Source: Pelomonas sp047654805
GTDB taxonomy: Bacteria; Pseudomonadota; Gammaproteobacteria; Burkholderiales; Burkholderiaceae_C
Length of the DNA stretch: 64,000 bases
Direction of reading: 5' to 3'
NCBI RefSeq assembly: GCF_047654805.1
Contig: NZ_JASGIV010000001.1
Coordinates: 3,596,001 to 3,660,000, forward strand
This document shows positions 1 through 7,021 of the stretch, piece by piece. Made by a program: the position numbers and the translations under genes. How positions within the stretch are numbered: the stretch's first letter is position 1; every line of letters begins with the position of its first letter. The notes beneath the pieces are model-generated. The model searched no databases, was not told where the DNA came from, and saw only the letters and a program-made list of their open reading frames with translations.

Positions 1-123
1 CACAGCGGCGAGGTATCGCGCGCGAGCCCGGACGGGCAGCAGTTCTGGCTCGTCAACGCCAGCACCGGCGCCGAGCAGCTGTTCGATACCGGGTTCTGGC
101 AGCGCCGGGCACGCGGCGGCTGA
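1..123 (+). CDS. C-terminal end of a protein cut by the window edge
   Basis: An open frame runs from the first base to a TGA and gives 40 residues, HSGEVSRASPDGQQFWLVN and so on, ending QRRARGG. The codon pattern is GC-rich at third positions like the neighbouring genes, so this is probably the real tail of a plus-strand gene. The fragment is too short to assign a family. It converges with the minus-strand ferredoxin gene, whose stop lies 37 bases further on. Confidence 0.6.
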   Translation, partial: HSGEVSRASPDGQQFWLVNASTGAEQLFDTGFWQRRARGG

Positions 124-159
124 TCCGCCCCGACGCCACCACGCCCGGGCCGCCTCAGC

Positions 160-495
160 TCACCAGGCGGTTTGCAGCCGGGCCAGCTTGCCGGTCACGT
201 CGGTCCAGGCTGCATGGTCGGCCGGTGGGGCCTTGGATGCCGTGATGGGGAGCCAGCCTGGCGCTCGCGCAAGCTGCGCATTGAGCGCCACGAAGGGCGC
301 TTGCTCCGGCGTCACCTCGTTGGCCCCGACGATGGCGCCCACGGGGCATTGCGGCACGCACACCGAGCAGTCGATGCATTGCTCGGGGTCGATGACGAGG
401 AAGTTCGGGCCTTCGACAAAGCAGTCCATCGGACAGACGCTGACACAGTCTGTGTACTTGCACTTGATGCAGGGCTCGGTGACGACAAAAGGCAT
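160..495 (-). CDS. fdxA: Ferredoxin FdxA, 7Fe-8S type
   Basis: This 111-residue protein is a small cytoplasmic electron carrier of the Azotobacter ferredoxin I type. Cysteines are visible at 9, 12, 17, 21, 25, 40, 43, 46 and 50. This is the known 7Fe layout: C9, C17 and C50 would hold a 3Fe-4S cluster and C21, C40, C43 and C46 a 4Fe-4S cluster. A C-terminal tail of about 50 residues, common in proteobacterial FdxA, follows. The start is the ATG giving MPFVVTEPCIKCKYTDC; a longer frame exists upstream but lacks family similarity. It lies 59 bases downstream of the di-iron protein gene on the same strand, so the two are probably cotranscribed and FdxA may feed electrons to that protein (inference). 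Confidence 0.95.
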   Translation of the reverse strand: MPFVVTEPCIKCKYTDCVSVCPMDCFVEGPNFLVIDPEQCIDCSVCVPQCPVGAIVGANEVTPEQAPFVALNAQLARAPGWLPITASKAPPADHAAWTDVTGKLARLQTAW

Positions 496-554
496 GGAAG
501 TTCGGCACGGCCGGCCCCGAGGGGTGCCGCGCGCGCCTGGCGGCGCATCTGGAT

Positions 555-1334
555 TCAGCTGGGAAGGCGGTAGTTTGCCGGGCCGAACAGATCGATGCCG
601 CATTCCAGCTGCTCCACCCAATCGATGAACTCGCCGACCGCCGCACCCACCATGGGCGAGCCGTGCTGGGGCGCAATCATCTGGATGTCGAGCTGGCGCA
701 CCATGGACGCCCACAGGCGCAGCACCTTGTTGCTGACCATGTAGCGACGGTGAAAGCCCTCCATGCGCGGGATGTGTGCGGCCAGCGACGTGACGGGCTG
801 CTCCGGGTTGAGGCTTGCACCCAACGAAGCGCCAAGGTCGCCGGAGAACAGGACGCGGCTGACTGGGTCGTAGAACTGGAAGTTGCCTTCGGCGTGCAGG
901 AAGTGCGCTGGCAACGCCCACAGTTCGAAGCGATCGGCGCCAGCGCCCAGTTGCAGGCGCTCGCCAGCGTCGGGCATGCCGATGATGCGGCCGGCCGTCT
1001 TGCCAGGCTTGCAGAAGTGTGGCGCGAAGCGCTCCCAGACGCGGGAGATGTAGACAGGAGCCTCGGTCGCCGTCATCCAGCGGTCCAGTGACGCGATGAT
1101 GTCCGGATCGGCGTGTGACGCCAGGATCGCGGCCAGCTTGTGCGGCGCAAAGAACGCCGACATGCCGAGATAGAGCTCGTTGTAGGCAATGTTGCCGCCG
1201 GGGTCCAGGATGGCCCCGGTGTCACCATTCACGAGCAGGAACTGGTTGGCCTGGACCGCCTCGCCCCCCTCCTCGCCAAGGCGGCAGAACATGACGCAGA
1301 CATGCCGCCCCTGGCGGAACAACTCGATCGACAC
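555..1334 (-). CDS. Di-iron metallo-beta-lactamase-fold protein (ODP/flavodiiron-like, no flavodoxin domain)
   Basis: The 259-residue product has the beta-lactamase-like half of flavodiiron proteins: LLVNGDTGAILDPGG at 33-47, then H74-A-D76-P-D78, H144/H148 in LPAHFLHAEGN, D166 in FSGDLG and H224 in APQHGSP. In the family these residues bind a di-iron site that reduces or senses O2 or NO. The usual His directly after the last Asp of the first motif (HxExDH) is Ile79 here. No flavodoxin or rubredoxin domain follows, so electrons would have to come from a partner; FdxA is the next gene. The start is GTG, preceded by an AGAGGGAA Shine-Dalgarno. Stand-alone ODP proteins are known as oxygen-binding sensor domains; sensor or reductase cannot be decided here. 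Confidence 0.85.
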   Translation of the reverse strand: MSIELFRQGRHVCVMFCRLGEEGGEAVQANQFLLVNGDTGAILDPGGNIAYNELYLGMSAFFAPHKLAAILASHADPDIIASLDRWMTATEAPVYISRVWERFAPHFCKPGKTAGRIIGMPDAGERLQLGAGADRFELWALPAHFLHAEGNFQFYDPVSRVLFSGDLGASLGASLNPEQPVTSLAAHIPRMEGFHRRYMVSNKVLRLWASMVRQLDIQMIAPQHGSPMVGAAVGEFIDWVEQLECGIDLFGPANYRLPS

Positions 1335-1434
1335 GTTGGCGGTTCCCTCTTTGGAAGAACCGGCAGGCTAGCGCCGCCACCCGTGCGGCGGCTTGTCAAT
1401 GATCAAGGCAAGGGCATTCAGCCCGCGGGATTCT

Positions 1435-1794
1435 TCAGACCGCCGCGGTGACGACGATCTCAACTTTCCACTCCGGGCGTGCCAGGCCGGCAATGACAGT
1501 GGCGCGAGGCGGTGTGTGGCCGGCGGACACCCAGGCGTCCCAGGCGGCATTCATGCCGGGGAAGTCGGCACGATCGGCCAGGAAGATCTGCGCCATCAGG
1601 ATGCGGCTCTTGTCGGTGCCGGCGCGCGCCAGCAGCTTGTCGATGGCGGCAAGTACCTGGGCCGTCTGGCCGGTGATATCCGCACCAGCATCCTCGGGCA
1701 CCTGGCCAGCGAGATAGGCCACGCCGTTGTAGACGGCCATCTCCGACAGGCGGGCACCGATATCGAAGCGTTCAACGGGGTTGGAGGTGGTCAT
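1435..1794 (-). CDS. RidA/YjgF family protein
   Basis: This 119-residue protein has the RidA fold sequence: a conserved YLAGQVPEDAGADITGQTAQVL core, a middle segment KSRILMAQIFLADRADFPGMNAAWDAWV, and PPRATVIAGLARPEWKVEIVVTAA at the end. The Arg in PPRAT is the residue that binds the carboxylate of 2-imino acids in active RidA deaminases. Members hydrolyse reactive enamine/imine intermediates, but many subfamilies have other or unknown substrates, so I give no symbol. Its ATG overlaps the plsY stop (ATGA), implying translational coupling to lipid synthesis. Confidence 0.88.
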   Translation of the reverse strand: MTTSNPVERFDIGARLSEMAVYNGVAYLAGQVPEDAGADITGQTAQVLAAIDKLLARAGTDKSRILMAQIFLADRADFPGMNAAWDAWVSAGHTPPRATVIAGLARPEWKVEIVVTAAV

Positions 1795-2456
1795 GCTTTC
1801 TTCCGGGTCTTGATGGATTTGACAGGGGGGGCTGCTGCCTTCTGGCCCAGCCGGCTTTCGGTGCCGGCCAGCAGCTTCTTGATGTTGGCCTGGTGGCGCC
1901 ACACCAGCAGCAGGCCCATGATGATGAGGGCCAGCGCGGTGGGGCCGGCTTCCCAAATGAGCAACTGATACATCGGCGCGAAGGCGGCCGACACGATGGC
2001 AGCCAGCGAGGAGTAGCGGCTGAACCAGGCAATGATGGCCCAGGTCGCCAGCGTCGCAACCCCTAGCAGGGGGTTGAGCGCGAAGATGACGCCGGCCGCC
2101 GTGGCCACGCCCTTGCCGCCCTGGAAGCGGAAGAAGACGGGCCACAGGTGGCCGAGGAATGCGGCCAGGCCCACCATCGCGGCCGTGCCCTCTTCCAGCC
2201 CGAAGCGCGGGCCCCAGATCAGCACGGCCAACACAGGGAGGTAGCCCTTGAGCGCGTCGAACACCAGCGTCAGGATGGCCGCGGCCTTGTTGCCCGAGCG
2301 CAGCACGTTGGTGGCACCGGGGTTGCCGGAGCCGTAGCTGCGCGGGTCCGACAGGCCCATCGCACGGCTGACGAGGACGGCGAAGGACAACGAGCCTACG
2401 AGGTAGCCGGCGACAGCGGCGAGCAGGGGGAGGAGGGTCTCTTGCATGCCCGTCAT
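1791..2456 (-). CDS. plsY: Acyl-phosphate:glycerol-3-phosphate acyltransferase PlsY
   Basis: PlsY is the inner-membrane enzyme that transfers an acyl group from acyl phosphate to glycerol-3-phosphate, the first acylation of phospholipid synthesis. The 221-residue protein shows the PlsY signatures: GSLSFAVLVSRAMGLSDPRSYGSGNPGATNVLR, then FDALKGYLPV, then GHLWPVFFRFQGGKGVATAAG, with about five hydrophobic segments. I chose the ATG giving MTGMQETLLP; the frame extends about 29 codons upstream without similarity to the family. The C-terminus has a basic tail (KSIKTRKKA). It overlaps ridA by four bases. Confidence 0.93.
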   Translation of the reverse strand: MTGMQETLLPLLAAVAGYLVGSLSFAVLVSRAMGLSDPRSYGSGNPGATNVLRSGNKAAAILTLVFDALKGYLPVLAVLIWGPRFGLEEGTAAMVGLAAFLGHLWPVFFRFQGGKGVATAAGVIFALNPLLGVATLATWAIIAWFSRYSSLAAIVSAAFAPMYQLLIWEAGPTALALIIMGLLLVWRHQANIKKLLAGTESRLGQKAAAPPVKSIKTRKKA

Positions 2457-2532
2457 TGTGCGTTGGTCGCCCGGCTGCTTCGCCACTGACGCCCCCGGGT
2501 AAGTCCCCGAGGGAGGTTGCCTGCATTGGAAA

Positions 2533-2553
2533 AGGCCCCGCATCGCGGGGCCT
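2533..2553 (-). terminator. Rho-independent terminator of the PEP-CTERM gene
   Basis: AGGCCCCGC and GCGGGGCCT form a perfect 9-bp stem with a 3-base loop. Read on the minus strand, the stem is followed by TTTTCC. It lies 23 bases past the stop of the minus-strand PEP-CTERM gene. Confidence 0.8.
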
Positions 2554-2576
2554 GGTTCAACCAGCGCGGCGTGCAG

Positions 2577-3584
2577 TCAGAAACGGCGGCGGCGGGCGGC
2601 ACCGAGGCCGAGCAGCGCTGCGCCGACAAGCAGCATCGCTGCGGGTTCGGGCACCGTGTTGCCCCCTCCAGGCTCGCCGATGCTCGCGCCCGCCAGGCAC
2701 AGGCGGTCGACGCGGTTGCCCTCGTCGAGGAAGAGACAGCCCTTGGTGTCAACGGCGACATAGTCGCCACGGTCGGCACCGAACGGCGAGGAGCCTGTGG
2801 CCAGCGTGATCATCGTGCTGGTACCGAAGTCCCACATGTCGACGTCACCGTTGTTATTGTTGATGATCAGGTTGCCGTTGAGCGCGCCTCCGATGATCAT
2901 GCCGGTGCCGTCCGCACTGTTGCCAGGCACGCTGATGAACGGGCCGACCGCGGCGCCCGTGGCGATGTTGTAGCCCTGGATGCCGCCGGACTGCTCGAGA
3001 TAGGCAGTCAGACCGTCGGGGGAGACCGTCACGCCGTCGCCAAAGGCGCCGTTGATGAGGCGGTAGCTGCCGGCACCGCCGGCCGCCAGCGGGTCGATAT
3101 CGATCAGGCCCGAACCGCTGGTCGCGATGATGTGCCCATTGGGCGCGCCCCACATGCCGAGGTAGGGGCCAGGTGTCACGCCCGTCAGCACGTGATCGAT
3201 GGTGCCGTCGTTCTTGAACTGGACGAAGCGTCCCGAGTCAGCCCCGTAGGCCAGGCCGCCAGCTCGGGCATAGGCCGCAGTGAACGACGAACTGCTTGCC
3301 GAGCCCAGGGCGGTGCCCGGCGCCTGGCCGTCGGCATTGTTGAAGACGTAGCGCGTACCGCTGACGGACACCAGCACGTTGCCGCTGCCGCTCACGGCGA
3401 CACCGAAGGGGCCGTTGCAACAGCCCCCACCGGTGACGGAGCTGAAGTCCGCAAAAGTCGTCAGCGAAAAGCCGTTGGAGGTACCCGCAGCGGTCAGCGT
3501 CAGACTAGCCTGGGCTGGGGTCGAGAGGGCGATAGCAGCGGCGGCAAAGCCCCAGATCGCCGCAACACGAGTGAAGGATCTCAT
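2577..3584 (-). CDS. PEP-CTERM sorting-domain secreted protein
   Basis: This 335-residue exported protein starts with a signal peptide (MRSFTRVAAIWGFAAAAIALSTPAQA). It ends in the tripartite PEP-CTERM signal: VPEPAAMLLVGAALLGLGAA plus RRRRF. Exosortase is expected to recognise that tail, cleave the protein and hand it to the outer surface or matrix. The body is Gly/Ser/Asn rich and looks like a beta-propeller of short YVTN-like repeats (FGVAVSGSGNVLVSV, GDGVTVSPDGLTAYL), with a CC pair near residue 55. The ATG is preceded by AAGGAG. No exosortase gene lies in the window. Function beyond surface exposure is unknown. Confidence 0.9.
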   Translation of the reverse strand: MRSFTRVAAIWGFAAAAIALSTPAQASLTLTAAGTSNGFSLTTFADFSSVTGGGCCNGPFGVAVSGSGNVLVSVSGTRYVFNNADGQAPGTALGSASSSSFTAAYARAGGLAYGADSGRFVQFKNDGTIDHVLTGVTPGPYLGMWGAPNGHIIATSGSGLIDIDPLAAGGAGSYRLINGAFGDGVTVSPDGLTAYLEQSGGIQGYNIATGAAVGPFISVPGNSADGTGMIIGGALNGNLIINNNNGDVDMWDFGTSTMITLATGSSPFGADRGDYVAVDTKGCLFLDEGNRVDRLCLAGASIGEPGGGNTVPEPAAMLLVGAALLGLGAARRRRF

Positions 3585-3654
3585 GGCGTCTCCTTGGTGA
3601 ACTGGTCACGACCGCTCCCAAGCATTTTTCAAGCCATGCGCCATAAATGATTGA

Positions 3655-3682
3655 TTTATATCGAATCTATTGCAAACAAACC
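3655..3682 (-). promoter_or_regulatory. Possible sigma-70 promoter in an AT-rich gap
   Basis: The gap 3585-3725 is strikingly AT-rich for this genome. On the minus strand a TATAAA box (3655-3660) lies 16 bases from GGTTTG (3677-3682), a weak -35, giving a leader of about 65 bases before the PEP-CTERM ATG. This is a match by eye only; the -35 is poor. Confidence 0.35.
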
Positions 3683-3725
3683 CAATAAATGACACATCAT
3701 GTAATTTTCGTCGACAGCGAGCGGT

Positions 3726-4220
3726 CTAGGCGGCAAGCGCGCAATGGACTGGCCGGGCACCCAGCAGATCGACGAGCACCTTTGGCTCGATGCCGACCAA
3801 GTAGCCGCGCCGGCCGCCGTTGATGCAGATCCTCTCCAGTGCCAGGATGCTGGCCTCGACGAATACCGGCATCGCCTTGCGCACGCCGAACGGCGACGTG
3901 CCGCCAACTTGGTAGCCGCTGTGGCGCTGGGCGACATCGGGCTTGCAGGGTTCGATCTTCTTGCAGGGAATCTGCCGCGCCAGCTCCTTCAGGCTGACCG
4001 TGCAGTCGCCATGCATCAGCACGATCAGCGGATCCGCCTTCTCGTCCTGCATGACCAGCGTCTTCACGACGGCATGCTCGTCCACGCCCAGCTGCTTGGA
4101 CGATTCCGACGTGCCGCCGTGCTCCACGTAGTCATAGACATGCTCCGTGAACGCGACGCCAGCGCGCTTCAGGGCTTGGGTCGCGGGGGTCTCGCTGACG
4201 TGGCTGCTCTTCTTGCTCAT
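3726..4220 (-). CDS. ybaK: Cys-tRNA(Pro)/Cys-tRNA(Cys) deacylase YbaK
   Basis: YbaK hydrolyses Cys-tRNA(Pro) made by mistake by prolyl-tRNA synthetase, a trans-editing step in translation. The 164-residue protein contains AVVKTLVMQ, with K53 at the position of the catalytic Lys, then IVLMHGDCTVSLKELARQI and the typical YQVGGTSPFGVRKAMPVFVEASI segment and INGGRRGYLVGIEP. Length fits the family. It is divergent from the DUF2975 gene and stands alone on its strand. Its promoter should lie in the 90-base AT-rich gap that it shares with that gene. Confidence 0.94.
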   Translation of the reverse strand: MSKKSSHVSETPATQALKRAGVAFTEHVYDYVEHGGTSESSKQLGVDEHAVVKTLVMQDEKADPLIVLMHGDCTVSLKELARQIPCKKIEPCKPDVAQRHSGYQVGGTSPFGVRKAMPVFVEASILALERICINGGRRGYLVGIEPKVLVDLLGARPVHCALAA

Positions 4221-4270
4221 CCCCTGATTCTCGGGGACGGGCCATATCGTTGTTTCGCGATCGACAATTA

Positions 4271-4300
4271 TTGTTTTACAGTAAGTTTTTCTTGTTTTAC
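4271..4300 (+). repeat. Two direct repeats TTGTTTTAC 21 bp apart (possible operator)
   Basis: TTGTTTTAC occurs at 4271-4279 and again at 4292-4300, start to start 21 bp, close to two helical turns. They end 10 bases before the DUF2975 start and are far more AT-rich than the surroundings. The spacing suits a DNA-binding dimer or tandem binding, and an XRE regulator is encoded just downstream. Confidence 0.45.
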
Positions 4301-4310
4301 GACGGACGCC

Positions 4311-4859
4311 ATGCCTGATTCCTTTTCCGCCGAGGGCCTGCGGCGCATCCGCCGCCTCGCCTGGATCGTGCGGCTGCTCAGCCTACTGGGCGTCGTCGTC
4401 ATTGGCACTCTGCCATTCATCTTCTGGGCCCAGCCCGACTGGGTGGCCGAAGTTGCCGCCCGTACCTGGAACCTCGGCAAGCTGCAGATCGACCTCGGCT
4501 CACGGCTGTGGGGTCTGGCGGCCTCGCTGCTGCCCACGTCGGTCAGCCTGTTCGCGTTGTGGCAGATGTGGGCGCTGTTCGGCTGCTTCGCCCAGGGCGA
4601 GCTGCTGGCACGCCGCCCCGCCCAGCACCTGCGCCGGCTGGGGCTGGGCCTGTGCGCGCTGGCGGCCGCCCAGCCGCTGGGCCACACGCTGGGCATCCTC
4701 GCCGTGACGTGGGGCAACCCCAAGGGCGAGCGACAGCTGTGGTTCGGCCTGACGTCGGACCACTACCTGGCACTGCTCTTCGGACTGCTGCTGCTGGCCC
4801 TTGCGCAGGTGCTCTCCGAAGCCGCTCGTGTCGCCGACGAGAACGCCGAGTTCATCTAG
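4311..4859 (+). CDS. DUF2975 family membrane protein
   Basis: The 182-residue protein has four hydrophobic segments: about 21-41 (WIVRLLSLLGVVVIGTLPF), 64-87, 106-126 and 153-172. It shows the layout of DUF2975 proteins, which are often encoded directly before a small XRE regulator, as here. The biochemical role of the family is not known. The start is the ATG of MPDSFSAEGLRRIRRLA, immediately after the AT-rich repeat region; the longer upstream frame runs antisense through ybaK. The next gene begins eight bases after the stop, so the two form an operon. Confidence 0.8.
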   Translation: MPDSFSAEGLRRIRRLAWIVRLLSLLGVVVIGTLPFIFWAQPDWVAEVAARTWNLGKLQIDLGSRLWGLAASLLPTSVSLFALWQMWALFGCFAQGELLARRPAQHLRRLGLGLCALAAAQPLGHTLGILAVTWGNPKGERQLWFGLTSDHYLALLFGLLLLALAQVLSEAARVADENAEFI

Positions 4860-4867
4860 AGCTTTCG

Positions 4868-5098
4868 ATGCCCATCGTCGTCACCCTCGACGTCATGCTC
4901 GCGCGCCGCAAGATGCGCTCGCGCGAGCTGGCCGAGCACATAGGAATCACGGAGGCCAACCTGTCGCTGCTCAAGAGCGGCAAAGTGCGCGGCGTGCGCT
5001 TCGACACCCTGTCGCGCATCTGCGAAGCCCTGCAATGCCAGCCCGGCGACCTGCTCGCCTGGGAGCCCGGCCCCGAGCCTCCCAACGACCCCACCTGA
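4868..5098 (+). CDS. Small XRE-family DNA-binding regulator (YozG-like)
   Basis: This 76-residue protein is a single helix-turn-helix domain: VTLDVMLARRKMRSRELAEHIGITEANLSLLKSGKVRGVRFDTLSRICEALQCQPGDLL. The recognition helix falls around TEANLSLLKSGK. This is the small XRE form that commonly follows DUF2975 genes. It presumably controls its own operon; the twin repeats at 4271-4300 are candidate sites. Eight bases separate it from the DUF2975 stop and five from the next start. Confidence 0.88.
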   Translation: MPIVVTLDVMLARRKMRSRELAEHIGITEANLSLLKSGKVRGVRFDTLSRICEALQCQPGDLLAWEPGPEPPNDPT

Positions 5099-5103
5099 GA
5101 CTC

Positions 5104-5832
5104 ATGCGAATCCTGCTCGCCTGCCTGCTGGCCGCGGCCTCGGCCGCCCACGCTCAGACCGAAGTGCTGCCCGCCGTAAAAACGGAGCTCAAGCGCGACA
5201 AGGGCGTCATGCCCTATGCGCGCATCAACGACTTCCTCGCCAAGCTCGGCAAGCATGGCGAGGGCCTGTTCCGCATGGATTTCCGGGTCGACGCGGACAA
5301 GACCACCCTCGCGCTGCAGGACGTGCGCATGGTTGTACGTAGCGACGAGGCCGACCACCCCATCCAGCTCGACGCCGAGGGGCGCTTTGACCTGCCACTG
5401 CTGACCGAGGCCGAGGCCAGGTCCGCAGACCTGGCCACCAACGCCGGCCAGGGCAAGCTGGCCGTGCGCGGCAGCGTCGAGCTGACGACGCCGCCAGAGC
5501 AACTGACGCTAGCCAAGGTGCGCCAGATCATGCGCGTGGCCCGCACGCTGCGTGAAGAGTTACTGCCCTGGTACCTGCGCTGGCTCTTTCCGCGCATCCA
5601 GGCGGTACGCATCTGCAGCGCCACGCCCAACTGGGAGCTGGAGTGGCGCGAGAACGGGCAGCTGCTAGGCCTGCCTCTGCCCGTGGCCGCCGGCGAGCCC
5701 GACCCCGACGCCACCAAAGGCGCGAAAGGCGCAAAAGGCCGGCCCTGCGCGCTGCTGACCGGCCAGGAGAACTGGCCCGACGCGGCCCGCCTGGTGTCGC
5801 CGGCTGGCACCAAGCTCAGTGTGAAGTTCTAG
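5104..5832 (+). CDS. Secreted protein of unknown function
   Basis: The 242-residue protein opens with a clear Sec signal peptide (MRILLACLLAAASAAHAQ, cleavage after AHA) and should be periplasmic. I recognise no domain. It is mixed alpha/beta in composition, with an LREELLPWYLRWLFPRIQAVRIC segment near 155-175 and a short GAKGAKG repeat near 210. Two Cys (about 176 and 218) could form a disulfide. It begins five bases after the XRE stop and ends two bases before the next start, so it belongs to the same transcription unit. Confidence 0.7.
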   Translation: MRILLACLLAAASAAHAQTEVLPAVKTELKRDKGVMPYARINDFLAKLGKHGEGLFRMDFRVDADKTTLALQDVRMVVRSDEADHPIQLDAEGRFDLPLLTEAEARSADLATNAGQGKLAVRGSVELTTPPEQLTLAKVRQIMRVARTLREELLPWYLRWLFPRIQAVRICSATPNWELEWRENGQLLGLPLPVAAGEPDPDATKGAKGAKGRPCALLTGQENWPDAARLVSPAGTKLSVKF

Positions 5833-5834
5833 GC

Positions 5835-6446
5835 ATGGTGGACCACCGCTGGATCGCACGTATCGCCGTCGCGGCCCTGCACGCAGGGTTGCTCGCGCTG
5901 CTGTGGCTGCATCGTCCACCGCCGCTGGAGGACGCCGGCAAACGACGGTTGACGACGGTGCGCCTCGTGCAGCCTCGGCAGTTACCGCCTCCGCCCGAAC
6001 CGCCGGCCACCCTTGCGCCGCGCTTGCCGTCGCCCGATCTACCCATACCGGCTCCGCCTGTTTTCAGCACGGAAACACCCTCGCCCGTCGCAGTCAGCCC
6101 GGCAACCGCCGCCCCCCCAACGCCCGCCGCCGCTGCCGAGCCGCCCCGGACCACGCTGCGTCTGACGCTGCCGCCCGGCTATGCAGCGTCCGCCAGCACC
6201 CGCAGCGCCGCGCTGAACGATCCGCGCAGCAACACCCGGCGCCTCACGCTGGAGGACCGGATCGCGAATGCCGCCGCCGTCACCGCGGACTGGGTGGAGG
6301 AGCGCACCAGCGATGGTCGCATGCGCAGGCGCCGAGGCGACACCTGTGTGGAGACCGAGGAGTCCCGCATCGCCACCATCGACCGCTTCAACGAGAACGT
6401 CGCGCCGCGCGCGGTCAAGATGACGGGCAAGCCCTACAAATGCTGA
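5835..6446 (+). CDS. Inner-membrane anchored, proline-rich periplasmic protein (TonB-like architecture)
   Basis: The 203-residue product has one N-terminal membrane segment (WIARIAVAALHAGLLALLWLH), then a long Pro-rich stretch at about 48-105 (PPPPEPPATLAPRLPSPD...), then a C-terminal domain with a possible Cys pair (DTCVETE and PYKC). The layout resembles TonB-type energy transducers, but I do not see the TonB C-terminal motif, so a TonB name is not justified. The gene starts two bases after the previous stop. It may act as a periplasm-spanning partner of the preceding secreted protein (inference). Confidence 0.65.
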   Translation: MVDHRWIARIAVAALHAGLLALLWLHRPPPLEDAGKRRLTTVRLVQPRQLPPPPEPPATLAPRLPSPDLPIPAPPVFSTETPSPVAVSPATAAPPTPAAAAEPPRTTLRLTLPPGYAASASTRSAALNDPRSNTRRLTLEDRIANAAAVTADWVEERTSDGRMRRRRGDTCVETEESRIATIDRFNENVAPRAVKMTGKPYKC

Positions 6447-6459
6447 TGGGCACTCCGGC

Positions 6460-6957
6460 TTAGCGCAGCTTGCGGATCGACATGCGATGAGTGATGCGGG
6501 CCACCGGTTGCTCGCGAAGCTGAGATGGCACGGTCACAATCACCTCGACATCGACGTCCTGCCGCTCGCCGGTGGAGAGGGCCTGCTCGCATGCAGCGTA
6601 GATCTCCCGGCCCTGGGCGCAGCTGAAATGCGCGGTACCGGTCAGCTTCTTGAAATACTCCGAGCTGGCAGCCCTGACCAGGGGCACGACGCGATGACCC
6701 GTCTCCGGCATGAACTTCATCGCGAACAGCCCCGCGGCGGCATCGGCACCGGTGGCGATGGCCCCGAAGAACATGCCGTTGAACGGGCTGCGCGTGCGGC
6801 GCGACAGCGCGATGCTCAGCGTCACGCTGTCGTCGGAAAGTGCCACCAGCCTGAGCCCCGCGTAGCGCATCATCGGCGTCGCCGCGACGCCGAGCCGAAA
6901 CAGCAATCGCGTCCGCCAGGGCTCTGGCAGGCATTTCGCAAGCTGGGTCGCGATCAT
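6460..6957 (-). CDS. DUF4442 hotdog-fold protein, probable thioesterase
   Basis: This 165-residue protein matches DUF4442, a hotdog-fold family related to PaaI-type acyl-CoA thioesterases: RNPFNGM-like SPFNGMFFGAIATGADAAAGLFAM, then RAASSEYFKKLTGTAHFSC, then QDVDVEVIVTVPSQL. The start chosen is the ATG at 6957 (MIATQLAKCLPEPWR) because AAGGAG lies just upstream; a longer frame from 7044 would overlap the acyl-CoA synthetase gene. It lies downstream of that synthetase on the same strand, 64 bases after its stop, consistent with a role in acyl-CoA turnover (inference). Confidence 0.8.
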   Translation of the reverse strand: MIATQLAKCLPEPWRTRLLFRLGVAATPMMRYAGLRLVALSDDSVTLSIALSRRTRSPFNGMFFGAIATGADAAAGLFAMKFMPETGHRVVPLVRAASSEYFKKLTGTAHFSCAQGREIYAACEQALSTGERQDVDVEVIVTVPSQLREQPVARITHRMSIRKLR

Positions 6958-7021
6958 GGACGTCTCCTTGGTCCACTTGAACGCATGGCATTTCATGCCA
7001 ATGCCTGTGGCGGCGCAACGC

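Noticed and set aside
1370..1395. Possible terminator hairpin GCCGCC...GGCGGC after ridA
   Set aside because: A GC stem exists but no U-tract follows on either strand, so I did not call it.
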